From: Bacteroidaceae bacterium
GTDB taxonomy: Bacteria; Bacteroidota; Bacteroidia; Bacteroidales; Bacteroidaceae
Length of the DNA stretch: 14,612 nt
Reading direction: 5' to 3'
NCBI GenBank assembly: GCA_017618515.1
Contig: JAFZUB010000187.1
Location: 1-14,612, forward strand
The notes beneath the pieces were generated by a model. That model saw nothing but the letters and a program-made list of their open reading frames with translations. It searched no databases and was not told the DNA's origin. Below, piece after piece: positions 14,506-14,612 of the stretch (position 1 is its first letter; each line of letters begins with the position of its first letter). Made by a program: the position numbers and the translations under genes.

Positions 14506-14541
14506 GTTCAAGAAGTTCAAGAAGTTCAAAGGGTTCAAGGG
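14506..14541. repeat. Four-copy 9-base tandem repeat (GTTCAAGAA type)
   Basis: Four consecutive 9-base units: GTTCAAGAA (14506-14514), GTTCAAGAA (14515-14523), GTTCAAAGG (14524-14532) and GTTCAAGGG (14533-14541). It sits upstream of the LuxR-type gene on the minus strand, where the message would read CTTGAAC repeats. Nine bases is three codons, so the run would translate as Leu/Glu-rich triplets if used. Confidence 0.8.
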
Positions 14542-14545
14542 GAGG

Positions 14546-14565
14546 TCGCGGCTCGGAGGCCGCGA
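14546..14565. other. GC-rich perfect inverted repeat
   Basis: TCGCGGC (14546-14552) and GCCGCGA (14559-14565) form a 7-bp stem with the 6-base loop TCGGAG, next to the 9-base tandem repeat. No T-run follows on either strand, so it is not a usual terminator. It may be part of an interspersed element together with the flanking repeats. Confidence 0.55.
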
Positions 14566-14612
14566 TGATGTCTGGTAAGAACAGCATTAATTTCTGCAAG
14601 AACAGCTTTAAA

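Overview
The window reads as chromosomal DNA of a member of the Bacteroidota, most likely order Bacteroidales and plausibly Prevotellaceae-like. Several signs agree. Promoters fit the lineage consensus TAnnTTTG. Starts lack Shine-Dalgarno sequences. Two DUF3127 proteins and one DUF4835 protein, both essentially Bacteroidota families, are present. The order exonuclease - coaBC - DUF4835 - recN, as I recall it, is also typical of the group. Genes are dense, with no gap above 300 bases. I see no rRNA, tRNA, CRISPR array, transposase or phage gene.

Layout. (1) 1-2202, plus strand: the end of an envelope-glycan operon, with a GT9 (heptosyltransferase-type) glycosyltransferase cut by the window edge, an LpxL/HtrB-type lipid A acyltransferase and an exported endonuclease/exonuclease/phosphatase-fold protein. 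(2) 2260-4559, plus: a promoter followed by a two-gene amino-acid unit, SDR-type L-threonine 3-dehydrogenase and O-acetylhomoserine sulfhydrylase (metY), ending at a strong hairpin that can terminate from both sides. (3) 4622-5507, minus: tandem paralogous DUF3127 proteins whose layout (OB-like body, Pro-rich linker, acidic tip ending in Pro-Phe) looks like that of single-stranded DNA-binding protein. (4) 5635-14139, plus: a promoter and a tightly packed seven-gene operon: dnaN, DEDDh exonuclease, coaBC, DUF4835, recN, a degenerate trypsin-fold/TPR protein, and a DusB-type tRNA-dihydrouridine synthase. All junctions are overlaps or gaps of at most 24 bases. (5) 14180-14612, minus: a LuxR/GerE-type DNA-binding domain whose upstream part consists of short tandem repeats and a GC hairpin.

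How it fits together. The large operon mixes replication and repair (clamp, proofreading-type nuclease, RecN) with CoA synthesis, envelope functions and tRNA modification. The divergent DUF3127 pair next to the clamp operon is the most intriguing part, because an SSB-like architecture beside dnaN, an exonuclease and recN suggests an uncharacterised DNA-handling function. Other points of interest are the pseudoprotease-TPR protein, a signal peptide built on a 7-base repeat, the changed catalytic residues of the CoaC domain, and the repeat-disrupted LuxR gene at the right edge.
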